Shown piece by piece: positions 21,739 through 31,207 of a stretch of 64,000 nucleotides of DNA; the first letter of the stretch is position 1; each line of letters opens with the position of its first letter. The notes beneath the pieces were generated by a model. The model made no database searches. It was not told the DNA's origin and worked only from the letters and a program-made list of their open reading frames with translations. The position numbers and the translations under genes are program-made. Source of the DNA: Neoechinorhynchus agilis (taxonomy: Eukaryota; Acanthocephala); the NCBI GenBank assembly GCA_051530055.1, contig CM121341.1:12834001-12898000 (forward strand). The letters are read 5' to 3'.

Positions 21739-22278
21739 ATAATTTTTTATTAAAGACGTCTCGAACCTCGTTGGGTTCATCATCAGTTCTAAAAAACTAC
21801 GGATGAAATGGTTAACCTGCTCTCGCACGCGCTTATGGTTGATTATACAAACACAATTACATCGGACAAACGGTCCTAGGCGCAGAAGGTGGTATCGTCA
21901 ATTGGATATTCTATTGAGGATTGAATTCGGTGGTTAGATATGCTGTTATTTGTGTCGCTTGTCAACAACCACTAAAATCGACTGAAATTCCATATTCGAC
22001 GATAAAGAGGTGCAAACTGGTCAGTGGCTAATTATGACCAAACAATGGTTTTACCTTTCGATGCTTGATTAAGGAAGCCTTCTTAATCAAAGAACAGAAA
22101 CCGGACATTAATGACCAACGAGATTACAAACTCTGCCTTCATAGCTACAAAAAATGGAACAATCAATCATAATCGTGTGTGAGAGCAGAATAGCCACTTC
22201 ACCTTTCGTTTTTTAGAACTGATGATGAACCCGACGAGGTTTGAAACGTGTTTAGTGCGAAAATAAACAATAATTCTT
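21739..22278. mobile_element. Non-autonomous DNA element with terminal inverted repeats (about 540 bp)
   Basis: Strong inverted repeats at 21761-21797 and 22209-22245 ('acctcgttgggttcatcatc' against 'gatgatgaacccgacgaggt') with weaker AT-rich extensions outward. The roughly 410-bp interior has no coding frame. The same termini form the compact palindrome at 26693-26880, so this is the longer member of one family. Confidence 0.7.
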
Positions 22279-22416
22279 TAATCATAAACCCCGATACTAT
22301 TGCTTCACTTTGTCTACTATATTAGTGCACAAGGAATTGACAAGCAGCATTTCGTTTGCTCAGTTCTCCAATTGGATAAGTATTGTAGCTCGTATAATGT
22401 CCCCAATATCCGCTAA

Positions 22417-22605
22417 ATGGGTTGTCGTTCTTCTCACTGTACGCCTCGCTTTGCACCCGTCTTTATGCCTCCTATGTACGGCGGAGGATGCGGTAGTCCT
22501 TGCTATGGTGGACCAGGATATGGTGGAGCATGTTGCAACTACCAAACCGCATTCGTTCCATATTGTCCAAGGAAAGGATGTTGCGGATGCAGCCGCTGCT
22601 GCTAA
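22417..22605 (+). CDS. Small Cys/Gly-rich protein (62 aa)
   Basis: 'aaatggg' supplies the start. The product is rich in Cys and Gly: an N-terminal 'MGCRSSHC', a central Gly-Tyr-Pro region ('YGGGCGSPCYGGPGYGG') and a Cys-dense tail ('KGCCGCSRCC'). There is no signal peptide. Membrane-anchored or metal-binding Cys-rich peptides look like this, but I do not recognise a named family. The strongly biased composition is unlikely by chance and supports a real gene. A longer overlapping frame (22310-22618) has no comparable bias and is taken as its shadow. Confidence 0.6.
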   Translation: MGCRSSHCTPRFAPVFMPPMYGGGCGSPCYGGPGYGGACCNYQTAFVPYCPRKGCCGCSRCC

Positions 22606-22766
22606 TAGTTACCTTTAGAGAGAGATATTAGACCCCTAGTTCTCATGCGCTCTCATTAAATTATTAGTTCGTTTTTGAGTGTGGAGTCACGCTAGAGAAA
22701 CAAGTTGACTCACATCAAAGCATTTTTCGAGTGTCATTCTAGAGTTGAAAATAGTTGTTCCTTGCA

Positions 22767-23788
22767 ATGAAACAAAATCAAATCGAGAAAGTAATTGTCG
22801 AAGTTCCATCAAAACTGATTTTCTGTGGAGAACATGCGGTTGTTTACGGTCACCCCGCAGTAGTCATGGCTTTGAAATATCCTAAATTACGGATTGAACT
22901 TACATTACAAGAAGAAAAATGTGACTTAGATACATTGTCGGAGTCACCGGATACTCAGAAAGCAATCGAATTCCTGGAAAACCGCCTCGGAGTGAGTAAA
23001 AATTACGATTTAAGCATAGAGTCAACCATTCCGATCGGTGCTGGGCTAGGTTCCTCTGCAGCACTGTGCGTAGGACTTGTTGTAGTGTTTCTCGAGTTCA
23101 CTGGAACGCAATACAGCGTCGAAGATGTTGTTCAGCTCGCAACTGATCGAAATCAAGTTCGGAAATGTGGGTATCTTTGTACTTCCGTTCATTGATCAAC
23201 ACGGAACAGTTATTTCACGGCGGTAAATCTTCTGGAGTTGATATTGCAGCATGTGCGCTAGGTGGACTTGTGCTTTATGAACGAAATGGCACCGAAGCAG
23301 CTAAATGGGAAAAATCGCACCTTATCGAATTACCAATAGATTTGCTCGTTGTAAATTCGAACATTCCAAGGAGGACAAATGTGTTGAATGCCAAGTTATA
23401 TGAAAGGAAAGCGCAATTCCCAGAGATTAGCGAAGGAATTATGAGTGTACTTGAAAAAGCGTCGAAATCAATTTGGACAATACTAAATGAAACGAAGAAT
23501 TACTGCAGATTGAACGACTTGTTCCAAATGTCTCATTGGATGTTGACTTCACTGGGAGTTGGAAATCTTAAGTTAAACTCGATTGTATCTGAGATGGAGG
23601 ATATGGGAGTGGGTGCAAAATTAACCGGCGCGGGCGGTGGTGGATGTCTCATTATTGCTTTACCGAAATTCTGCGAATGGAAAGATGGCATTATTGATCG
23701 TTTGGAGTCGTTTCACGAGTGCACCGTGATAGAAGCAGAAATGTCATTCGATGGATTTATCGTAACTAAGATCAACGAAGAACACTAA
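22767..23788 (+). CDS. MVK: Mevalonate kinase (GHMP kinase family)
   Basis: It phosphorylates mevalonate to 5-phosphomevalonate with ATP in the isoprenoid/sterol pathway. Exon 1 (22767-23156) has the substrate motif 'FCGEHAVVYGHPAV' and the GHMP ATP-binding glycine-rich loop 'PIGAGLGSSAA'. Exon 2 (23210-23788) has 'FHGGKSSGVD', containing the Ser-Gly-Val-Asp with the likely catalytic Asp, 'NSNIPRRT', and the C-terminal GHMP motif 'KLTGAGGGGC'. A 53-nt intron (GT at 23157, AG at 23208-23209) joins Gln to Leu-Phe-His-Gly in frame, as family alignment requires. The protein is 322 residues, short against human MVK (396) because loops between motifs are missing. ATG 22767 is the first in frame. 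The gene lies head-to-tail with TyrRS but 0.76 kb away, so no operon is evident. Confidence 0.93.
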
Positions 23789-24553
23789 CGAGATTGGAGC
23801 TGATGTAAATCAATCTAAGTTTTCTCTTATAACACAATTACGAAATGTCTTGAAATCATTGATATAAATTTCTTTGGGACATGTTAAAAATTGAAATTCC
23901 AAACCGCGAGGTGTGGTTTGCACTTATCTACTTTTTTGTTGGATAAATCGTTCGCATGAATATTCTGTTAGATCCTTCGAAAAAATGGATACCATGGTCT
24001 TTCCGCAAAAACGTTGATTAGCGCTTACCCAGAATTCTTAGGGAGGTTACTCGTAGGATGTCATTTAGAAGCTTAGGGGATTAAGAGGGGTCGCGGGAGA
24101 GAGGGATCATTTCGATGCATTTAGAGAAATTGAGATGGGGTTTGCGATTGGTGGAGAAATCTTTTATGTGTGTGATTTCTTTAGAGGTTAAGGAGAGGTG
24201 GGGTGGGATGGTTAGTGGATGATGAGGGTGAGATCATCGGCGTATAAGAATAGTTTAGAGTGAGAGGAGAGAAGTTTATAAAATCATCGTTTTTTGTTAT
24301 GTACCAGGAAAAAGGGACGCACATTTAATCTCTATATCACCAAACAGAAAATAAATCAATGGACAATTTCTTTAGAAACTATTGAGTGGCAGCTAAAAAA
24401 GAAATCGTTTTCCTTGCAAACTTTCACACAATATTCACAACACCACACTGAACGATGTCGTCACTGTTCATTCGCAATAGCGAGAATTCCGGAAGAATTC
24501 ATTTCTTGTCGAGAATAACCGAATTGTCGGGACTTTGGTAGAGCATAAAATTG
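23789..24553. other. Intergenic region with a G-rich stretch
   Basis: No gene is seen. 24040-24270 is unusually G/purine-rich on the + strand ('gattaagaggggtcgcggga' and similar), unlike the surrounding AT-rich DNA. The last 100 bases are the 5' region of the TyrRS gene. Confidence 0.4.
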
Positions 24554-26518
24554 ATGGACGTTGATCGAAAGTACGAGTTGATAACGCGGAATCTACAAGA
24601 GGTTTTAGGCGGTGATCGATTGAAGGAAATAATTTCTAGTCGACCGCTAAGATTGTATTGGGGCACTGCCACGACGGGAAAACCTCATGTCGCGTATTTT
24701 GTGCCAATAATGAAGATAGCTGATTTTCTAATGGCCGGATGTGAAGTTAAAATCCTTCTGGCTGATTTACACGGTTATTTGGACAATATGAAAGCTCCTT
24801 GGAAGCTACTGTACCTCCGGACTCGTTATTACGAATATATAATAAAAGCGATGCTAAAATCCATCGACGTACCAATTGAAAAATTGAAATTCATTATGGG
24901 TACAGAATATCAATTGTCTCGGTTAGTCTCTTCTAAATCAACGGGTTTGATTTTCAATGGTCGTTCACCGATTTTTATCCGATTTATTAGGTTGTCTCCC
25001 CTCAAAAAACAACTTAAATCTCTTCTCCTTAGAGAATACACTTTGGATGTTTACAGAATGAGTTCTTTGATTAGTCAGCACGATGCTAAGAAGGCCGGCG
25101 CTGAAGTTGTTAAGCAAGTGCAGAATCCACTTCTTTCCGGACTGTTATATCCGTGTCTTCAGGTAAAGTCTTTTCTCGGAAAGCTAGAAACTTCGTATTA
25201 ATATTTAGGCTTTAGACGAGCAATATTTGGACGTTGACGGGCAGTTTGGTGGAGTTGACCAAAGGAAGATTTTTACATTGGCCGAAAAGGTATATTCTCC
25301 CGTTTTTTGCTGAGCTAAGAACCATTATTGGTTTTGTTTGAAAAGTATTTGCCTTCCCTTGGTTACGCCAAGCGAATTCATTTGATGAACCCAATGATGC
25401 CGGGATTGACAGGAACCAAAATGAGTGCAAGCGAAGAAGAGACGAAGATCGATTTGTTGGATAGTCCCAGGGTTGTAGAGCGCAAAATTAAAAAGGCATT
25501 CTGTGAACCAGGAAACATCAAGGATAATGGAATATTGATTTTTGTAAAATACGTGATCCTTCCGATCTTTAAAAAACAAGACGGATCTGGATTCAGGGTT
25601 AAAAGGACTAAAGAATTTGGTGGCGATGTTGTATATGAATCATACAATGAATTGGAATCTGCTTACGAAACGCAACAGTTGCATCCTGGTGATCTGAAGA
25701 AAGCGGTTACCGAATACATCAACCGACTTTTAAAGCCTATCCGAGAGACCTTTGAGAATTCAGAATTATCAGAATTGAAAGTGAAAGCTTATGAAGGTGC
25801 GTGTTGTTTTAAGGCAAAAAGGACGATTTTCTTAAATTTAGTGGAAGATTCAACTGCAGCCACCAATAACGTCCATAATGGGAATATGGAAGCAAACAGA
25901 AAAAACGCGGATGTAAACCCAACTGTTTTGGATTTGCGAGTCGGACGTATTTTATCTGCTAAGAAAGTAAGTTTTCCCTCATAATACGATCAAGCTTCTA
26001 GAGGAGATTCTTCAAAAAATACCGTTCTTTATGGTTTTGACTTTCTTTTCGCATAGCATCCGAGTGCCAATAGTCTTTATGTGGAGGAAATTGACGTAGG
26101 AGAGAACTCTCCCAGAACAATAGTAAGTGGATTAGCGCCTTACACATCCCTGGAATCGCTGACAAATCATCCTTCGAATCTATGTGTCGTCCTTTGCAAC
26201 TGTAAACCGATGAAAATGAGGGACGTCGTATCGTCTGGGATTCTATTGACAGCCATCGATCCAAAGTGTAAAAAGGGAGAAGTACTACGCCCGCCGAGTA
26301 CGTCCATTCCAGGAGATCCAGTTTGGTTCATAGGGCATGAAACGCAGCGAAACGTAGATTTCATCGCAGAATTGAATCCAAAGAAGAAACTGTGGGAAAC
26401 GCTACAAACGAAACTTACTACTGGTGCTGACCTTATCGTCAGATGGAATGATTTTGAAATGGTCACTCATAAAGGAACCGTCAATGTTCATTCATTATCT
26501 AATGCGCCAGTAAAATAA
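24554..26518 (+). CDS. YARS1: Cytosolic tyrosyl-tRNA synthetase with EMAPII-like domain
   Basis: It charges tRNA-Tyr for cytosolic translation. The class I core has the HIGH-like '[13 protein letters not shown]', '[10 protein letters not shown]', '[14 protein letters not shown]', '[12 protein letters not shown]' and the KMSKS-like '[10 protein letters not shown]'. The C-terminal third is an OB-fold EMAPII/tRNA-binding domain ('DLRVGRI', 'EEIDVGE', 'RTIVSGL', '[12 protein letters not shown]', 'SSGILL', 'ELNPKKK'), the animal architecture. Exon model, all GT..AG and in frame: 24554-24921, 25033-25162, 25209-25289, 25346-25796, 25842-25966, 26057-26518, giving 538 residues (human 528). Introns are 111, 46, 56, 45 and 90 nt. 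The 45-nt intron (25797-25841) is a multiple of three without a stop, so retention would add 15 residues; I infer it is spliced because it falls in the linker and is unlike the family. No lesions are seen. Confidence 0.95.
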
Positions 26519-26599
26519 ATTTTCTTTAGAAAGGCGAAGCAAAAGGATTTTCATATTTCGTCCTCTAAGTAAGACTTCTTCAGAATTGCTTCTAATTTT

Positions 26600-27495
26600 G
26601 TTGGGGATTTTTCAAGTTAGCAAATCACCTTACCGATCAGCCACTTCTTCCTTTCCCTAACAGCAGTTTCTCCTCTGTTCGTAATCTACTTCGGAATTAT
26701 TGTTTTATTATTTATTAAAGACCCTTCGAACCTCGTCGGGTTAATCATCAGCTTGTTTGTTAGTAATCGACGATCGATAGCGTCTATTACCAACAAACAA
26801 ACTGATGATGAACCCGACGAGGTTCGAAAGGTCTTTCATAAATAATCATTTACCGGGTGTATACCTAAACAATAATTCCAATCACATTCCCCGGTATCTC
26901 ACATATCGACATTTTTGTAATCTACTTCATTGCATAAAGGATATATTAAACTATATCTTCTTTAGCGCCTTCATCAAAAGATGTTAAAAAAACTTATATG
27001 TCCGACAACCTAAAAACGTTCACCGCAATCTTTTGCGATTTTTCTTCAGACCCAAAAGCTAAGACCTATCAAAGGAAATGCCCTCTAACCTCCGAATTCA
27101 TAGTTCAAAAGTTCTATGAGCGCCTTCATTCTCTTCCTAATCAAATTTCTACTACAGATTTCTCCTTTTACTCACACTTTCAACACTCACGTCGCTCTGA
27201 CATTTTCCATATCCTTCAGTTCCTCGTACAGCGCTCGATCTCCGCTCTTTATTCCCCACCGCTCAATTGCCGCCGAAGAATGAAGGGACTGCCGGAATTG
27301 GGCGATACGGCAGGCTCTTAAGTAAGAGAGGTATACCCGACCCAATCGACCAATGGAAAACCCAGCAATGACATTTATCAGAACTGAATTCGTTGATGAT
27401 TTTTGTTCTAATCTGATACGCAGGGCAGACTTGGAAATTCAAAATGCCCCGTTCGCCTATGGCATCTTTAAAAGAAAACTGTGGTATACCGCATC
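26600..27495 (+). mobile_element. PLE-related dispersed repeat, copy 1 (interrupted)
   Basis: Stretches of 26600-26692, 26917-27030 and 27400-27490 match, in inverted orientation, 44075-44430. The matched region of the other copy ends in a frame reading Val-Val-Tyr-Arg-Ile and Phe-Val-Gly-Glu-Thr, the beginning of a Penelope-type GIY-YIG domain, so this is probably the 3' portion of a PLE. Copy 1 carries a 224-bp insertion at 26693-26916 and about 370 bp of extra DNA at 27032-27400 that copy 2 lacks. Open frames here (for example 26998-27321) are not conserved in copy 2. Confidence 0.55.
26693..26916. mobile_element. Palindromic MITE insertion with 12-bp target duplication
   Basis: It is flanked by 'gtaatctacttc' at 26681-26692 and 26917-26928; the undisturbed site exists in the inverted paralogue near 44345. 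The core 26693-26880 begins 'ggaattattg' and ends 'caataattcc', and its arms ('cgaacctcgtcgggtt' against 'aacccgacgaggttcg') match the TIRs of the 21.7-kb element. The 36 bp after the core (26881-26916) is extra filler inside the target duplication. Confidence 0.75.
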
Positions 27496-27499
27496 TGTG

Positions 27500-28080
27500 G
27501 ACATGATTGTTGGTGTTTTTCCAAACTCTGACAATTACGAACACAAATCACACACACCCACAATCACATGCACGCAATCATGTATGTGCGCGAACCCGTC
27601 GCGGACATGCATTATCGAACTTATCACATTTCCTCCCCCATCAATTCTTAGCTGGTTTTCCGGTACTCATCGTAGGGCAGGATGGGCAGTCTTCGACGTC
27701 GTTGACTTCCTCTTAGGACCGGAATTGCTAGTCCCTGAATCATATCCCGTCCATCCGCTGTTTCCCTACCGGCCTGCCTCGGATCATTCCATTCCCTTCC
27801 TCTGCTTTGATTTCCGCCTTTCGTTATTCCTCTTTTTCGGTTTTTATTTCGATCCTTTCTGAAGCTCGATCATTTTCTCTTCGTCTAACAAAATCCCCAT
27901 GAGTACTATTTTGAGTTCCATTTTGGTCTGAGATTCGGTACGATACTGGTCCTTATCTTCGTTCCACGATTCACTTTCTGCATTCTCCTTTTCTTCCTCG
28001 TTTCCACCATACCTGATTGCCTTTCTCGAACTCGCTATAATTCCCCACAGGTCTGTGAATCTGCCTTCGACTTGATTGGC
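27500..28080. other. Degenerate sequence between PLE remnant and gypsy fragment
   Basis: Open frames on both strands (27353-27862 +, 27844-28083 -) show no recognisable domain. The part near 28080 may be the C-terminal tail of the gypsy polyprotein on minus. Confidence 0.35.
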
Positions 28081-28084
28081 CACT

Positions 28085-28425
28085 TACAATTTCCTCGATC
28101 TTCGATCTGAGGTTATCGGACATCGTGTTCAATCTTCTTCCTAACAGTATTTCTGCGGGAGCCTTTCCCGTGATCGCATGAGACTGTTTCTATATGTTCG
28201 CAAGAATTCGTTCAGTACCTTCCGAGTGTCCGTTGTTGCGCTCGCCATTCCTCGTCTTTTTAATGTGCCAATAAAACGTTCCACCAGCCCATTCGTTTAT
28301 GGGTGATAAGGACTCGCTTGAATCACCTCGATACCGTTTCCTTCGAAATACTCGGTAAATTGGCGTGCCATAAATTGTGGTCCATTATCACTAACGATTT
28401 TCTTTGGTATTCCGAACCCGTTTTC
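28085..28425 (-). pseudogene. Ty3/gypsy integrase C-terminal fragment (broken)
   Basis: Read on minus, 28425 to about 28297 gives 'GIPKKIVSDNGPQF' and 'ASPYHP', the second catalytic Asp region and the approach to the catalytic Glu of a DDE integrase. Further down (28180-28088) there is 'AITGKAPAEILLGRRLNT', the conserved post-core gypsy motif. Stops separate the parts and nothing upstream survives. The fragment abuts the PheRS remnant on the other strand. Confidence 0.7.
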
Positions 28426-29115
28426 CATCAGGCCGATCTTGTGCATACAACTACTGAAGAATTCGATTCGTACCTGGTAGATCACAGGAAGAAAACGCTC
28501 AATGAATTGATATCAGAATTTATTGGTTCAAGTTCGCTCCCTAAACGATGGGTTAATGCCTATTTTCAATTCACTGATCCTTCATTTGAGCTTGAAATCG
28601 AAGTTAACGGAAAGTGGCTAGATATCTTGGGTTGTGGACTATTCCGAGCACCAATTTTTCATCGGGCTCAACCTTCACTGAAAACAAAAGCTTGGGCTGC
28701 AGGAATGGGCATAGAGCGCATTGCGATGAGAAATTTCTAGACTAGTTTCGGTATGAATATTGTAATGGCGACCAGAATGGTTTGCGTTGGAGTCCCCATC
28801 TTCTTTCAATAGAACTTTAAATACGTCATTGTGACGATCATCGAAATCCGCCCTAGAGCCCGTCCTGGTTTCTCGCTATGTGAAATCCTTCACAGCAGCA
28901 GCATCGATCAGTTCGTATCCTCCGTGTATAATGGACATTTCGTTTTGACTTCCAGAGAAACCTGGAAAAAATGTTGAAGTTGACTTCGTGAATGCACTAA
29001 AGATCTGGGAAATTCGGTCCAAACAGTCAAACTCATCGATAGTTACAAGTGTCCAAAAACACGGCGAACAAGTATTTGCTTTCAATTGTTCTATCAATCT
29101 TACGAGAGAATTTTT
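28425..29115 (+). pseudogene. FARS2: Mitochondrial phenylalanyl-tRNA synthetase remnant
   Basis: 28435-28725 encodes the class II motif 2-3 region of monomeric mitochondrial PheRS: 'RWVNAYFQFTDPSFELEIE', 'GKWLDILGCGLF' and 'KAWAAGMGIERIAM', which correspond to the family's 'PSFE(L/M)EI', 'EWLEVLGCG' and 'GLGLERLAM'. A stop follows at 28738. 28880-29110 then resembles the C-terminal FDX-ACB domain ('SSYPPCIMDISF' and 'LP'), with TGA exactly where the family has Trp. The N-terminal half is absent, and its place is taken by gypsy sequence on the opposite strand. It is probably a broken relic; an unseen exon structure cannot be fully excluded. Confidence 0.7.
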
Positions 29116-29269
29116 TCTCAATCCGGGTTAGTAAATACCACGATGCAATCCGATTTGCGGTCGAACATCAATTGGGCGGAAGTGTAAGGTAATACCGTTT
29201 TCATAAAGTTTATCCACCAGAGTGAGCAAAGTCTTTTCAATTTGTTAACTCTCTTTTTGTCGCTCTGAA

Positions 29270-29935
29270 TCCGTCCTTTCGACGCAGCTGTTAGAGCGAT
29301 CCAGAGCGGCGTTTCGTTGAGAAATTCGCTACCACAACAATTGATGAGGCTTATTAGCCCGACTGAACCGGCAGCACGTTCCGAATATTATCCAATGTAG
29401 AAAAAAGTCTACACTTAGTCCTTCCTGAATGATGCCACGCTTGGAGGTAACCCCTCTGCAGTACTGCGCGATTGGGAGACACTCGTGAACGAGACGGCGA
29501 AAATCTTTGATTGAATTGAATGCTGCGAAATGCGAGATTTTAGTGATGAACGTGGAAGATGAGGCGTCCAGGCAAACTATCGTGAAAGATTTTCAGAACC
29601 TGGCCCCCGAGATAGAATTGATCACTCCAGACCGGTTGAGTCTTCTAGGAAACTGTATTTTTTGTTCTCATGTTGAAACAGAGATTGTCAATCTTCGTCC
29701 GCAACTAACGCCCTCTTTGTTCCAAAATTGCTGTATAAGCTGCGCACAACACCTTTTTTAGACATAAGGATAGGCTTGCAAAATTAGACGAGACTGAGAG
29801 CCTCTTTTGAGAAAATTTTAGACCTAACGTCAAGCGTCATTGCCTGTGTCGTCCGGCGGTTTCTCTGGCAGCTTATTTGGGATCGTATGAAGCAAACCGC
29901 AAAATAGTTAAACGCTCCTACGTAACCTTGACAAT
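29270..29935 (+). pseudogene. RLE LINE fragment (post-RT region)
   Basis: 29400-29760 matches the segment after the YxDD motif ('LNAAKCEILVMN', 'LITPDRLSLLGNCIF') of the copies at 53500-53800 and 61200-61400. The rest (29760-29935) matches the region just before the 'SSGGLGIR' segment. Frameshifts are frequent. A second short piece of this region lies at 30713-30790, after an unrelated LINE. Confidence 0.65.
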
Positions 29936-30712
29936 AATTCCTCTCACGTCACCCGTCTCGTTCAACTGAGCTCATCGAAAGCTTTCGATTCCGTAGACCA
30001 TTCACTACACCTTTAGGCCTGTTCTGATTTCGGTCTGAACGCATGGCAGAACTACTGGCTGTCCTCTTATCTTTACAATCGCGAACAATACATTCAGTAC
30101 TGGGCTACCTCCTCGATGATCAGCCTATCCTTCTCCAAAGGCGTACCTCACGGTGCCGTCCTGTCACCACTTCTTTTTAATATTTTCTTAAACGAACTTA
30201 AACCTCTCTCGTATAACTCTAAACTTTTCTTATATGCTTACGATCTCTCCCGCATCGCTCAATCACCTCTCTTTAACATTTAACAAAATCATGCACATAA
30301 AAGATTTCTGCACTAATCACAAACTCTACATGAACTTCTCTAAATGCTTCGAAATGATCCCTTCGATCTTCCGCAACCATAGACCCTACCCCGATCTTCC
30401 AAATGACATCCGACGAGTCGCCTCCCTTAGAATTCTGGGTCTCCAATTCTAATCAAATCTGAAATGGGAATCGAACACAGCATTATCCCTCAAACGTTTC
30501 CGCCATTTAGGAGTCCCTTCGCCCGATCCCTCAAAAGTTTACTGCGGCTTTATTTTACTCTCCCTCATCTACGGCTATCCCGTCTTTGTCAACCTTGCCC
30601 ATTTACAAATCCGACGCCTTGAAACGTTTCACAAAGAATAGCCTCTAAAATCTGCACAGTTGATATCCCCCGCTCAACGAATGCCTTGGTAAAAATGTTC
30701 AAAAACAATCGG
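29936..30712 (+). pseudogene. Jockey/CR1-type LINE reverse transcriptase remnant
   Basis: The sequence reads 'SSKAFDSVDHSL' (motif A region), 'FSKGVPHGAVLSPLLFNIF' (motif B) and then 'LYAYDL' where a YxDD catalytic motif is expected, so the first catalytic Asp is changed to Tyr. Stops and frameshifts surround it. It sits inside RLE LINE sequence (which resumes at 30713), so it is probably nested. Confidence 0.65.
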
Positions 30713-30790
30713 CAAAATTAGACGAGACGGTGAAAGTCTCTCTCGAGAAAATTTTAAATACTCAGCTGTCAGACGAGGCCAGACACCCGA
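30713..30790 (+). mobile_element. RLE LINE short fragment
   Basis: 'gcaaaattagacgagacggt' and the next 60 bp match 29770-29830 and 53820-53880 of RLE LINE copies. It gives the right-hand boundary of the nested LINE at 29936-30712. Confidence 0.5.
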
Positions 30791-30844
30791 GGGGAACCAT
30801 TGAAGACGAATGAATATTTCAACTGATTGTATCATTCATTTAAC

Positions 30845-31207
30845 TTATATAACTATCATTCGAATAAAATGCTCTATGAAATTTCCTATTACGTTTATGT
30901 AAATACATTTGTTTCGGTTCTTTAGAATTTGATTGGAATTATTTTCACTTAACCGGTGATTTGGCTTATTCCCTTCAATTGTTTCAACCTGGCGATTCAA
31001 TATGGCCTCCATAATAACACGATCCAATTTTGTTTCACTGCGCGCCTCGATGACTTGGCCTTGTTGTGCGAAATGGTTGAGTATTGCGGAACTTGCATCG
31101 GTGCCTCTCCTCAGAGCGTGTAAAAAATAAACGGCTGATTTTAGCACACAAGCGCTGGTCTGCGCTAAATACCCACGAACTTTTCGGTTATCGAGAAGGC
31201 GAGGCAC
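30845..31207 (-). CDS. Unrecognised transposon-like reading frame (120 aa)
   Basis: This is a minus-strand frame without a recognised domain. Part of it (pattern Arg-Val-x-Met-x-Ala-Ile ... Arg-Gln-x-Glu-Thr ... Gly-Asn) is conserved at the protein level with 9042-9130 (minus), although the DNA there is clearly diverged, which argues for past coding selection. It abuts, on the opposite strand, the start of the gypsy integrase at about 31140. It is probably a piece of a mobile element of unknown type. Confidence 0.35.
   Translation of the reverse strand: MPRLLDNRKVRGYLAQTSACVLKSAVYFLHALRRGTDASSAILNHFAQQGQVIEARSETKLDRVIMEAILNRQVETIEGNKPNHRLSENNSNQILKNRNKCIYINVIGNFIEHFIRMIVI

Noticed and set aside
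22310-22618. 102-codon frame overlapping the Cys/Gly-rich peptide
   Set aside because: Different frame, ordinary composition, non-ATG start; the overlapping 62-residue frame has the strong biased composition.
23157-23209. Frameshift breaking mevalonate kinase
   Set aside because: A GT..AG interval of 53 nt restores the frame and the conserved His-Gly region, so an intron is the simpler explanation.
26998-27321. 107-codon + frame
   Set aside because: It lies partly in the PLE-related repeat and partly in extra DNA missing from the paralogue at 44 kb; not conserved.
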